Below are positions 52,227-60,536 of a DNA stretch of 64,000 nucleotides, in pieces (the stretch's first letter is position 1; every line of letters begins with the position of its first letter). The stretch lies in assembly GCF_003725295.1 (NCBI RefSeq), contig NZ_QICB01000004.1:1-64000 (forward strand), given 5' to 3'. Made by a program: the position numbers and the translations under genes. The notes beneath the pieces are model-generated. The model did no database searches and was not told the DNA's origin. It was given only the letters and a program-made list of their open reading frames with translations. This stretch comes from Slackia faecicanis (GTDB taxonomy: Bacteria; Actinomycetota; Coriobacteriia; Coriobacteriales; Eggerthellaceae).

Positions 52227-52310
52227 GTTGTTATTATTGCCTGGAGTTTTCACACCGTTTCCTTGTTCCCGCCGAACCCTTGCTTCACTTGGAACAATAA
52301 TAAGACATGT
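52223..52310. promoter_or_regulatory. Inverted repeat in the divergent promoter, candidate NikR operator
   Basis: ACATGT-tg-TTATTATTG (52223-52239) is mirrored by CAATAATAA-g-ACATGT (52295-52310), 55 bases apart, spanning the region between the two divergent genes. The left arm overlaps the start of the minus-strand gene. The AT-rich dyad in a GC-rich context and the nearby nikR gene suggest a control site. Confidence 0.5.
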
Positions 52311-52370
52311 GAACAACGGAGCGCCGCGTTGGCGAAGCGGCTCCGTACAACCGACCCAAGGAGGCGCGCC

Positions 52371-52625
52371 ATGTGCACCAACGGAATCAACACCGCCCAG
52401 TTCGAGCAGATGATCGACCAGATCGACGACCACGTGAAGCTCGAGCGCCGTTGGGCCCACAACCTGGGACATCAGGCCGAAGACGCGGGCTACGCCACCG
52501 TGGGCGCGAAGCTGCATGAGGCCATGGCCCAGCTCGACGCCGTGCGCGCCCTGCTCGACGACGCCAAAGAGGCCCTCGAAGACGACGCGCGCGATGCCAG
52601 CGGCGTCACCGTGGAACTGGTGTAA
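52371..52625 (+). CDS. Small helical protein of unknown function next to nikR
   Basis: The 84-residue protein is predicted from composition to be almost wholly helical (FEQMIDQIDDHVKLERRWAH, LDAVRALLDDAKEALEDDA). It is acidic, with several His residues in the first half. AAGGAGG precedes the ATG. nikR starts 4 bases after its stop, so it is the first gene of the nikR-hyp block. I do not know its function; a nickel-handling accessory role is only a guess from position. Confidence 0.75.
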   Translation: MCTNGINTAQFEQMIDQIDDHVKLERRWAHNLGHQAEDAGYATVGAKLHEAMAQLDAVRALLDDAKEALEDDARDASGVTVELV

Positions 52626-52628
52626 TCC

Positions 52629-53141
52629 ATGGGCCGAGACCTCATGCGGTTCTCGGTGGCCATGCCCGAGGACCTTCTGATACGCTTCGACGCCCTGGTC
52701 GCCAAGCGCGGATTGGCCAAAAATCGCAGCGAGGTCGTGCGCGACCTGGTGCGCGAGGCCCTGGCCGAAGAAGACTGCACGCTGCCCGGCGAAGAGGTCA
52801 TGGGCACGCTCACCATCGTGTTCGACCACCATTCGGGCGACGTGCGCGACAAGCTGGACACCATCCAGCATGAATACTACGAACAGATCGTCACGTGCCT
52901 GCACGTGCATCTGGATGCGCACACCTGCATGGAAGTGATCATCTTGCGCGGCGAAAGCGCGCTGGTGCAATCCATTTCCAACATCATCCTGGGCACCAAG
53001 GGCGTGACGCACGGGCACCTGACCATGACCACCACGGGCCACGGCCCCTATCACGACGGAGCCGAAGGCGACGTGGCCAGGGCCTGGGCCCACGACCATC
53101 CGCACACCCCCGCGGGATCGGCCCTCTATCCGTCCCGCTAG
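52629..53141 (+). CDS. nikR: Nickel-responsive regulator NikR
   Basis: The 170-residue protein has an N-terminal ribbon-helix-helix DNA-binding domain (RFSVAMPEDLLIRFDALVAK, NRSEVVRDLVREAL) and a C-terminal ACT-like nickel domain. The Ni ligands of E. coli NikR are reproduced with exact spacing: His, His+11, His+13 and Cys+19 in the segment around EQIVTCLHVHLDAHTC. The family represses nickel uptake or regulates nickel enzymes. It directly precedes hypF, so it may tune hydrogenase maturation. It has a C-terminal His-rich extension (HGPYHDG, HDHPHTP) beyond the usual length. Confidence 0.95.
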   Translation: MGRDLMRFSVAMPEDLLIRFDALVAKRGLAKNRSEVVRDLVREALAEEDCTLPGEEVMGTLTIVFDHHSGDVRDKLDTIQHEYYEQIVTCLHVHLDAHTCMEVIILRGESALVQSISNIILGTKGVTHGHLTMTTTGHGPYHDGAEGDVARAWAHDHPHTPAGSALYPSR

Positions 53142-53192
53142 GACGCGACGGGCCGAGCCGCATGCGGCGTGGAACAAGAAGACAGGAGAATC

Positions 53193-55643
53193 ATGAAAGA
53201 AGCTCTCGACATAGAAGTGCACGGCATCGTGCAAGGGGTGGGCTTTCGCCCCTTCGTCTATAAAGCCGCGCGCAGGCATCTGATCTGCGGCTGGGTACTC
53301 AACGCCACGGCGGGCGTGTTCATCCACGCCGAAGGCGAATCGAAAGACCTCGACGATTTCGTGCTCGAGATTTCCGACCATGCGCCCGCGGCCGCGCGCG
53401 TCACCGAAATCCATATGAAAGAAGTGCCCCTGGCCGACTTCCAGGATTTCACGATCCGCTATTCCGACGAAGCCGAGGCCCAGGCCACCACGCTGGTATC
53501 GCCCGACCTGGCCACCTGCCCGGAATGCGCGGCCGAGCTGTTCGACCCGGACAATCGCCGCTATCGCTATCCCTTCATCAACTGCACTAACTGCGGCCCG
53601 CGCTTCACGATCATCGATAAGCTGCCCTACGACCGCGAATACACGTCCATGAACGGCTTCGCCATGTGCGAGCAGTGCGCCGCCGAATACGCCGACCCTG
53701 AAGACCGCCGCTTCCACGCGCAGCCCGACGCCTGCTTCGAATGCGGCCCGCACCTGACGTGGCGCACGGTGGACCGCTCGCTCGACGCCGAAGCCGACCT
53801 GGCGCGCCATCGCGAAGCCGAAGCGGCGGGAGCGCCCGCCGACGCCGACGGCACGCCCCGCGTGGGAGCCGACCTGGCGTCGTCCGATGCGATCATCGAC
53901 GCGGCCGTCGCCCTGTTGAAAAACGGCGGCATCGTGGCCGTGAAGGGCCTGGGCGGCTTCCATCTGGCATGCGATGCGCGCAACGCCGACGCGCTGGCCG
54001 AGCTGCGCCGCCGCAAGCGCCGCGGCACCAAGCCGCTTGCCGCCATGTATCCGACGCTGGACGCCCTGCGCCGCGACTGCCTGGTGGACGACGCGGAAGA
54101 ACGCCAGCTCACGGGCCCGCAGCGCCCCATCGTGCTGCTGCGCAAGAAGCCGGGCGCGCATTTCGCGGAAGGCCTGGCCGACGGGCTGGGCGAAGTGGGC
54201 GCCATGCTGCCCTACACGCCGCTGCAGCACCTCATGCTGGCCGCATTCGGCGGCCCGCTGGTCATGACCTCGGGCAACCTGCATGACGAACCCGTCCAGA
54301 CCCAAGACGACGAAGCCTTCGTGGCGCTGCACGGCATCGCCGACGCGTTCGTGGGCAACGACCGCCCGATCCGCACCCGCTTCGACGATTCCGTCGTGCG
54401 CGTGATTTCCGTGGGCGGCGCCGACGAAGCGGTGCAGACCGTCCGTCGCGCGCGCGGCTTCGCGCCCCTGCCCGTGGCCACCGGCGAAACCGACGGCACC
54501 ACCCTGCCCGACGGCACGCCGCGCACCATCGTGGCCGCAGGCCCCGAGCAGAAAAACACCTTCTGCCTGCTGCGCGGCGCAGATGCCTTCGTCAGCCAGC
54601 ACATCGGCGATATGGAAAACGCCGAGACCTACGACGCGTGGCTCGACACTCTGGCGCGCTTCGAAGGCCTTTTCGAGGCGAAGCCCGTCGCCGTGGCCTG
54701 CGACATGCATCCCGAATACCTGTCCAGCAAGTGGGCGGCCGAGCGCCACGACGAAGGCATGCCCCTGTGCAAGGTGCAGCACCACCACGCGCACATCGCC
54801 GCCGTGATGGGCGAGAACAACCTGAACGAAGCCGTGATCGGCGTGGCCTTCGACGGCACGGGCTACGGCGTGGACGGCGCCATCTGGGGCGGCGAAGTCA
54901 TGCTGTGCAACCGCACCGATTTCGAGCGCTTCGCCAACTTCTCCTACGTGCCCATGCCGGGCGGCGCGGCGGCCATCAAGAACCCGCTGCGCATGGCCTA
55001 CGGCGTGCTGTGGCAGTACGACCTGCTGGAGCACCCCGCCGCCCAGCGCGCCCTGGCAAGCCTGGGCGATACGGCCGACACCTGCGAGCGCATGGTGGAA
55101 CGCGGCCTGAACTGCCCCATGACCTCGAGCGCGGGCCGTCTGCTCGATGCCGCCAGCGCGCTGCTGGGCATCTGCACGCAGCCTACTTACGAGGGCGAGG
55201 CGGCCATCATGCTCGAAGCGGCCATCGCCGGCGTGACCACCGACGCGAGCTACGAAATCGGCCTGGTGAAAAACACCGCGCTGGAAACCAGCACCGCGCA
55301 CGACACAAGCGTCGTGCTGCTGGACGCCGAGACCATGTTCGAGGCCATGCTGGACGATATGGAAGCCGGCGTGGAAACCTCGTTCATCGCCGCGAAGATC
55401 CACAACGCCTTCGCCACGGCTATCGCGCAGGCATGCCTGGTGGCCAACGCCGCCTACGGCATTTCCACCGTGGCTCTGGGCGGCGGCGTGTTCATGAACC
55501 GCTACCTGACCGAGCGCGCCGTGGCCCTGCTGCAGACGGCCGGGTTCACCGTGGCGCTCTCCCAGGAGCTTCCGCCCAACGACGGCGCCGTCTCGTTCGG
55601 CCAGGCCGTGGTGGCGCAAGCCCGTTTCGCGACGCAAGATTAA
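53193..55643 (+). CDS. hypF: Carbamoyltransferase HypF, [NiFe] hydrogenase maturation
   Basis: The 816-residue protein has the full HypF layout: acylphosphatase-like domain (HGIVQGVGFRPFVYKAA), two Cys4 zinc fingers (CPECAAEL with CTNCGP, CEQCAAEY with CFECGP), a YrdC-like domain and a Kae1-like domain (VALGGGVFMNRYL). HypF makes the thiocarbamate on HypE that becomes the cyanide ligands of the hydrogenase iron. The ATG at 53193, just after AGGAG, is preferred over an in-frame GTG at 53169. hypC and hypD follow. Confidence 0.96.
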   Translation: MKEALDIEVHGIVQGVGFRPFVYKAARRHLICGWVLNATAGVFIHAEGESKDLDDFVLEISDHAPAAARVTEIHMKEVPLADFQDFTIRYSDEAEAQATTLVSPDLATCPECAAELFDPDNRRYRYPFINCTNCGPRFTIIDKLPYDREYTSMNGFAMCEQCAAEYADPEDRRFHAQPDACFECGPHLTWRTVDRSLDAEADLARHREAEAAGAPADADGTPRVGADLASSDAIIDAAVALLKNGGIVAVKGLGGFHLACDARNADALAELRRRKRRGTKPLAAMYPTLDALRRDCLVDDAEERQLTGPQRPIVLLRKKPGAHFAEGLADGLGEVGAMLPYTPLQHLMLAAFGGPLVMTSGNLHDEPVQTQDDEAFVALHGIADAFVGNDRPIRTRFDDSVVRVISVGGADEAVQTVRRARGFAPLPVATGETDGTTLPDGTPRTIVAAGPEQKNTFCLLRGADAFVSQHIGDMENAETYDAWLDTLARFEGLFEAKPVAVACDMHPEYLSSKWAAERHDEGMPLCKVQHHHAHIAAVMGENNLNEAVIGVAFDGTGYGVDGAIWGGEVMLCNRTDFERFANFSYVPMPGGAAAIKNPLRMAYGVLWQYDLLEHPAAQRALASLGDTADTCERMVERGLNCPMTSSAGRLLDAASALLGICTQPTYEGEAAIMLEAAIAGVTTDASYEIGLVKNTALETSTAHDTSVVLLDAETMFEAMLDDMEAGVETSFIAAKIHNAFATAIAQACLVANAAYGISTVALGGGVFMNRYLTERAVALLQTAGFTVALSQELPPNDGAVSFGQAVVAQARFATQD

Positions 55644-55731
55644 CCGCACAGCGCCGGGCCCGCGGGCTCGGCGCCTTCTTCGACACACGCGCATCGCAGG
55701 CGCGCCGCGCCGCATGCGAGAAAGGACGAAC

Positions 55732-55968
55732 ATGTGCTTGGCAATTCCCGCTAGGATCGCAGAAATCGGCGAAGACAACCTTGCCACCGTCGATATTCTG
55801 GGCGTCACGCGCAAGGTTTCGGTGGACCTGACCCCGCAGGCCGCCGTGGGCGATTACGTGCTCGTGCACGCAGGCTTCGCCATCGAGGTGGTCGACGAGC
55901 AGTTCGCCCAGGAAACGCTCGATCTGATCAGGGATTTCCCCGAACTGGCAGACGCCGAAGCGGTGTAG
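55732..55968 (+). CDS. hypC: Hydrogenase assembly chaperone HypC
   Basis: The 78-residue protein begins MCLAIPARI, with the essential Cys2 of HypC/HybG chaperones, and has the VDLTPQAAVGDYVLVHAGFA core. HypC carries the Fe(CN)2CO unit with HypD. GAAAGGA lies upstream. hypD starts 4 bases after its stop. Confidence 0.96.
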   Translation: MCLAIPARIAEIGEDNLATVDILGVTRKVSVDLTPQAAVGDYVLVHAGFAIEVVDEQFAQETLDLIRDFPELADAEAV

Positions 55969-55972
55969 GGCC

Positions 55973-57052
55973 ATGGTTGATCAGAACAGCTTCAAAGACC
56001 CCGTGCTGGCGCGCGGCCTGATCAAGAGCATCCAAACGCTCGCGCCTGAGCACGCCACGCTTATGGAAGTGTGCGGCACGCACACCGTGGCCATCGCGCG
56101 CAACGGCATCCGCGACCTCATGCCCGAAGGCTGCAAACTGGCCAGCGGCCCGGGCTGCCCCGTGTGCGTCACCGCCAACCGCGATATCGACGCCGTAATC
56201 GCCCTGGCCCGCGTGGAAAACGTGATCCTGACCACGTTCGGCGACATGACGCGCGTGCCCGGCAGCTCGTCTTCGCTGCTCAAAGAGCAGGCCGCGGGCC
56301 GCGATGTGCGCATCGTGTATTCGCCGCTCGACGCGCTGAGCATCGCGCAGGCCAACCCCGACCGCCCCGTGGTGTTCGTAGGCGTGGGCTTCGAAACCAC
56401 CACCCCGCTGGTGGCCGTGGCCATCAAGCGCGCCGCGGCGCTGGGCCTGAAGAACTTCAGCGTGTACGCCGCCCACAAGAACATGCCGGGCGCCCTGGAC
56501 GTGCTGATGGGCGATTCCGAGCTGAAGGTGGACGCCTTGATCCTGCCCGGCCACGTGAGCACCATCATCGGCATCGAGCCGTACCGATTCCTGGCCGAAA
56601 AGTACGGCATTCCCGGCGTGATCACCGGCTTCGAGCCGCTCGACGTGCTGCAAGGCATCGCCATGCTGATGCGCCAGCTGCATGAAGGCCGCGCCGAAAT
56701 CGAGAACGCCTACGCCCGCGGCGTCATGGCCGAAGGCAACCCCGTGGCCCTGGCCGCGATCGACGACGTGTTTGAAACCTGCACCGCCACCTGGCGCGGT
56801 TTGGGCCCGATCGAAGGCAGCGGCTACCGCATTCGCGAACAGTACGCGCAGTTCGACGCGCTGCGCCGCTTCGAACCGGAAATCGAAGAGACCCGCGAAC
56901 CGCGCGGCTGCCGCTGCGGCGACGTGCTGCGCGGCATCATGGCGCCCAACGAATGCCCGCTGTTCCGCACCGTGTGCAGCCCCGAAAACCCGGTGGGTCC
57001 GTGCATGGTGAGCTCGGAAGGATCGTGCGCGGCGTACTACCGGTACTACTGA
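55973..57052 (+). CDS. hypD: Hydrogenase maturation protein HypD
   Basis: The 359-residue protein has the HypD motifs: MEVCGTHTVAIAR, GPGCPVCVT, GFETTTPLVA, LPGHVSTIIG and the C-terminal [4Fe-4S] cysteines in RGCRCGDVLRG, CPLF and GPCMVSSEGSCAAY. HypD is the scaffold for assembling Fe(CN)2CO with HypC. The order F-C-D continues to hypE, but hypE begins 2.1 kb further on, beyond an inserted ATPase gene. Confidence 0.96.
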   Translation: MVDQNSFKDPVLARGLIKSIQTLAPEHATLMEVCGTHTVAIARNGIRDLMPEGCKLASGPGCPVCVTANRDIDAVIALARVENVILTTFGDMTRVPGSSSSLLKEQAAGRDVRIVYSPLDALSIAQANPDRPVVFVGVGFETTTPLVAVAIKRAAALGLKNFSVYAAHKNMPGALDVLMGDSELKVDALILPGHVSTIIGIEPYRFLAEKYGIPGVITGFEPLDVLQGIAMLMRQLHEGRAEIENAYARGVMAEGNPVALAAIDDVFETCTATWRGLGPIEGSGYRIREQYAQFDALRRFEPEIEETREPRGCRCGDVLRGIMAPNECPLFRTVCSPENPVGPCMVSSEGSCAAYYRYY

Positions 57053-57101
57053 TCCTCCCAACTTGACGCGAGCGCCTGACAGGCTACCGCAGAACTGAAG
57101 G

Positions 57102-57206
57102 GGCGGGGTGATGGCCTTCGTGCTCAAACAGTCCTGAGCTCGCACAGACAGCACAGAAGTGCTGTCTGGCTCGTGCGGAACTGCGCGCGAAGGCCATCAC
57201 CCCGCC
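57102..57206. other. Large nested inverted repeat after hypD
   Basis: 19-base perfect arms (57102-57120 and 57188-57206, GGCGGGGTGATGGCCTTCG and complement) enclose an inner perfect 10-bp hairpin (57145-57154 and 57159-57168, CAGACAGCAC). It could be a structured RNA, a strong terminator between the convergent hypD and ATPase genes, or a small mobile element. The remaining part up to 57387 shows nothing recognisable. Confidence 0.6.
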
Positions 57207-57387
57207 TGCAAGATTAACCATTCTGCAGGAACGCGCGGGCGCTCGCTGTCGCTTCGCGCGTAGCGGGCAATCGGCGCGCCGCGCGCACTCGTCCTCGCAG
57301 GGAAGGAAGTGCTTTCATACCCCTCAATCAAACGCTGCGCCTCGGCGACCGAAAGCCGCGCCGACGAAGCCGGCAGCAACGCCGGAC

Positions 57388-58557
57388 CTAGTACATCATG
57401 CCAAAAGCCCACAAGGGAATCACGTTGCCGTAGCCGTATTCGATATCGTCCTTCACCACGAAAGCGTTCTCGATACCGGCAACCTGGCTTTGCCCCTTAT
57501 TCTTGCCGCCGACCTCGAACGTGATCCCCTCGATACAGAAATCGGAAGCAGGCGAAGCAACCACATCGTGCCCCACGCGTGCCTGGTTCAGTAAGAACGT
57601 CTCGCGCACGGTTCCGGGATCGGTCTCGCTACCGCCCAGGCAATGCAGGATATTCGGATTGTCCAGGTAGACCTTCTCGGCCTTCCCGAGCGCGCCCAGG
57701 CCGCCCGCACCGCTCCGCAGCTGCGCGATCATGCCGGCTTTCTCAAGGTACATCAGGTATTCCTCGACCACGTTGCGACTGACCTGCAGCTGCTTGGCCA
57801 AGCTGGACATGTTGGGCTTGAACGGAACCAGCGTGCTGATCACGGCAAGCAGCTTCTTGAGCTTGCGGCCTGTCGCGGCCGTCATGCCCGCGAACAGAGG
57901 AATATCCACCTCGAGCGTGCGCGAAATCACCTGTTCGAGCTCCGTTGGGAAATCGGCGTCCACGCCGAACGGGTAGTATCCCGACTGCAGATAGTCGTGG
58001 AAATACGGAAGCGGCCGCATGAGCGGCGGGGTTTCGGCCTTGTGCGCCAGCACGTCCTCGAGCGTAAGCGCCGGCAGCTCGATCCCATGCCGGATGGCCA
58101 GATACTCGCGAAACGACAGCCCCTGCATCAGATAGCGGGGAGCACGACGGCTCAGGTCGGCCTCGCCCTTCTCGATATCGAGGATGGACGACCCGGTAAA
58201 GTACACGTGGAGCTGAGGGAATACGTCGTACATGAGCTTGAGCTCGCGCGACCAGCCCGGATACTTGTGAACCTCGTCGATGAACAGATACGTGCCGCCG
58301 GCCTTGCAGAACGCCTCCGCCGTATCGAACAGCGTATGCGCGGTGAAATACAAGTCGTCGGCAGAAAAATACAGCGTATCGGACAGGTCATGGGCGTTCT
58401 TGATGCGCTGCAGGAACAGCGTGGTCTTGCCCACGCCTCGCGGACCCACCAGGCCCAGCATGCGATTATCCCAGTTGATGCGATCGTACATGTATCTGCG
58501 GAAGTCCTGAGGCGCATACGCCAACTGACGCCGCATCTGCTCGTAGAGCCTCTCCAT
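57388..58557 (-). CDS. AAA_14/DUF4143-type ATPase
   Basis: The 389-residue protein has an N-terminal P-loop ATPase (GLVGPRGVGKTTLFLQRI; Walker B YLFIDEVHKYPGWS; sensor VYFTGSSIL). A winged-helix segment (MSSLAKQLQVSRNVVEEYL) follows, then a DUF4143-type C-terminus with a nuclease-like ITFEVGGKNKGQSQ. This family is common in bacteria with many paralogues per genome and no firm role; mobile-element or defence links have been suggested. It is inserted opposite to the hyp genes between hypD and hypE, and four palindromes lie just upstream of its start, suggesting tight self-regulation or recent arrival. Confidence 0.85.
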   Translation of the reverse strand: MERLYEQMRRQLAYAPQDFRRYMYDRINWDNRMLGLVGPRGVGKTTLFLQRIKNAHDLSDTLYFSADDLYFTAHTLFDTAEAFCKAGGTYLFIDEVHKYPGWSRELKLMYDVFPQLHVYFTGSSILDIEKGEADLSRRAPRYLMQGLSFREYLAIRHGIELPALTLEDVLAHKAETPPLMRPLPYFHDYLQSGYYPFGVDADFPTELEQVISRTLEVDIPLFAGMTAATGRKLKKLLAVISTLVPFKPNMSSLAKQLQVSRNVVEEYLMYLEKAGMIAQLRSGAGGLGALGKAEKVYLDNPNILHCLGGSETDPGTVRETFLLNQARVGHDVVASPASDFCIEGITFEVGGKNKGQSQVAGIENAFVVKDDIEYGYGNVIPLWAFGMMY

Positions 58558-58580
58558 CGGGCCGCCTCCCTTGAAATTTC

Positions 58581-58716
58581 ATGCACTAAAGCGGTGCATA
58601 TTTTCTCATTTTTTGCACTATTATAGTGCAGTATTTTAGGGCTATCGGGCAATTTGAGTTGCTTCTCGCACTACTATAGTGCGTAATTGCTCAAATAATG
58701 CACTATAGTAGTGCAT
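58581..58716. promoter_or_regulatory. Four operator-like palindromes, TGCACTA-NNN-TAGTGCA
   Basis: Palindromes centre at 58590 (imperfect), 58622, 58675 and 58707. Centres 1-2 and 3-4 are each 32 bases apart, about three helical turns, with 53 between the pairs. The third is enclosed by a further dyad (ATTTGAG at 58652-58658, CTCAAAT at 58690-58696). They begin 24 bases upstream of the ATPase start in otherwise AT-rich DNA. Confidence 0.75.
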
Positions 58717-58970
58717 TATTTTTTACCTCGCAAAGCCTTTCCTTTCCGCGGGGGGTCATGCTGGCCCTGAACATCCAAAGAAGCCCGACGATTCAGCCGG
58801 CGGAATCCTTCGCGACCCGGCCGACCGCAGATGTTCGGCGAGGATCCGGTCGCCGTGACATTCAAAATTCCGAAACCTCAACTCGCGGCAATGGACGAGC
58901 GAGGCACGGCCCGAACGAGGGTCGAAGCGACCGCCTGCGCGACCTGCGCGCGGTGTTCGGCGACGTGATA

Positions 58971-59111
58971 ATGCGGGCGCTGCTGGCCATCCTCTCCGAC
59001 AGCCAGGACATGATGGAGCAGTTCAACAAGAACCCGGAAGCCTATACGAAGATCATGAATAACGACCTCTTGCCGGTCGTCTACCGCCGCTGCAACGCCA
59101 AGCAGGACTAA
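58971..59111 (+). other. Possible gene fragment upstream of hypE
   Basis: A frame open from about 58914 encodes a helical peptide (LRDLRAVFGDVIMRALLAIL, then DMMEQFNKNPEAYTKIMNND) ending at 59111. An internal ATG lies at 58971 but has no ribosome site. The peptide looks protein-like, unlike the sequence before it, and may be the 3' end of a broken gene; the tail faintly recalls HsdR C-termini, a weak suggestion. It ends 78 bases before hypE. Confidence 0.35.
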
Positions 59112-59189
59112 GCTTGTCTGCAACACACGATGCGCGCGTCGGCGCTCTGCGCGCCGCCCGCATGAAACGCAGACCAAGGAGCACTTCCC

Positions 59190-60215
59190 ATGAATGACGA
59201 AACCGTTTTGCTCGGCCACGGCTCGGGCGGCACCATGATGAAACGCATCATCGACGAGGTGTTCGCCGCGTCCTACGGCAGCGAAGAGCTTGCCCAAGGC
59301 GACGACGCCGCCGTTCTGCCCGCGCCCGCCTCTGGCGAGCGCCTGGCGTTTTCCACCGACACCTTCGTGGTGACGCCGCACTTCTTCCCCGGCGGCAACA
59401 TCGGCCGCCTGGCCGTGTGCGGCACCGTGAACGACGTGGCCACCAGCGGCGCACGCGTGAAATACCTGTCGGTGGGCATGGTGCTGGAAGAGGGCTTCCC
59501 CATGGACGACCTGCGCCGCATCTGCGCCACGATCGCCGAAACCGCACGCGAGGCCGGCGTGCACGTGGTGACGGGCGACACCAAGGTGGTCAACCGCGGC
59601 CACGGCGACGGCATTTACATCAACACCGCGGGCGTCGGCCTGATCCCCGCCGAGCGCAGCCTGTCGGGCGCGCACTGCAAGCCGGGCGACAAGGTGCTCG
59701 TCAGCGGCACCATGGGCGACCACGGCATTGCCATCATGACCCAGCGCGAGGGCCTTTCGTTCGCCGCGCCCGTCGAAAGCGACGCCGCGCCGCTGAACCA
59801 TCTGATCGCCGAGGTGCTCGAAGCCGCGCCCGAAACGCGCTGCTTCCGCGACCCCACGCGCGGCGGCCTGGCCTCCACGCTCAACGAGTTCGCCGCCCAG
59901 TCGGGCGTCGACATCGTGGTGCGCGAAGACGACGTGCCCGTGAAAGACGTGGTGCGCGGCGCATGCGACATGCTGGGCTACGACGTGCTGCAGGTGGCCA
60001 ACGAGGGCAAGATGGTCTGCGTGGTTCCGGCCGACCAGGTCGACGCCGCCCTTGCCGCCATGCGCGCGAACAAGTACGGCGCCGACGCCGCCATCATCGG
60101 CGAAGTGGCCGAAGCCTCGCCCGAGCGCGGCCCCAAGGTGTATCTGCAGACGGGCTTCGGTAGCAAGCGCATCCTGGACATGCTGGTGGGCGAACAGCTT
60201 CCGCGCATCTGTTAA
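59190..60215 (+). CDS. hypE: Hydrogenase maturation protein HypE
   Basis: The 341-residue protein of the PurM/HypE fold has [15 protein letters not shown] at the N-terminus, GDDAAVL, and [13 protein letters not shown]. It ends in PRIC, the C-terminal Cys that HypF carbamoylates and HypE dehydrates to thiocyanate. AAGGAG precedes the ATG. It completes F-C-D-E but is separated from hypD by the ATPase insertion; no hypA, hypB or hydrogenase structural gene is in the window. Confidence 0.97.
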   Translation: MNDETVLLGHGSGGTMMKRIIDEVFAASYGSEELAQGDDAAVLPAPASGERLAFSTDTFVVTPHFFPGGNIGRLAVCGTVNDVATSGARVKYLSVGMVLEEGFPMDDLRRICATIAETAREAGVHVVTGDTKVVNRGHGDGIYINTAGVGLIPAERSLSGAHCKPGDKVLVSGTMGDHGIAIMTQREGLSFAAPVESDAAPLNHLIAEVLEAAPETRCFRDPTRGGLASTLNEFAAQSGVDIVVREDDVPVKDVVRGACDMLGYDVLQVANEGKMVCVVPADQVDAALAAMRANKYGADAAIIGEVAEASPERGPKVYLQTGFGSKRILDMLVGEQLPRIC

Positions 60216-60240
60216 GCAACCGTTGCGAAAGCGCACGGCG

Positions 60241-60278
60241 AACGGCCGGCCTCCTTTTCGAGGGGGTCGGCCGTTTTT
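60241..60278 (+). terminator. Rho-independent terminator of hypE
   Basis: AACGGCCGGCCTCC pairs imperfectly with AGGGGGTCGGCCGTT around a TTTTCG loop and ends in five T, 26 bases after the hypE stop. Confidence 0.9.
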
Positions 60279-60324
60279 CATGGGCACGCGCCCTGATCGC
60301 GCCTCTCACCAGGAAAAACGTCGG

Positions 60325-60340
60325 TGTTTCACGTGAAACA
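60325..60340. other. parS centromere site (ParB binding)
   Basis: TGTTTCACGTGAAACA is a perfect 16-base palindrome identical to the widely conserved bacterial parS consensus (TGTTNCACGTGAAACA). It lies in the gap between hypE and the glucose-6-phosphate isomerase gene. parS sites usually cluster in the origin-proximal part of the chromosome, so the window probably lies in that region. Confidence 0.9.
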
Positions 60341-60536
60341 GGCGGAATGCGGGCACGTGGCGCGCCGCGGCCGCCAAGAAGCGTATCCCACACTGTCTCT
60401 CCACATGAGAGCGCATAAAGTGGCGGACGATACTCCCCATTTGGTACACTATGCGGCCAAAGCGAAAATACCACGATGGCGCACGTTGTTTCGTGCGCCA
60501 TTTTCTTGCATATCGTTTTCGAGAAAGAGAAAGCCC

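Noticed and set aside
52227-55814. Long minus-strand open frame opposite nikR and hypF
   Set aside because: It mirrors genes with clear family motifs on the plus strand. Only its last part (51714-52226), beyond those genes, was kept as a separate gene.
57197-57412. Short minus-strand frame containing LSVAEAQRLIEGYES
   Set aside because: It begins inside the 3' end of the ATPase gene, has no ribosome site and ends in the large inverted repeat; it may be a remnant but is not supported.
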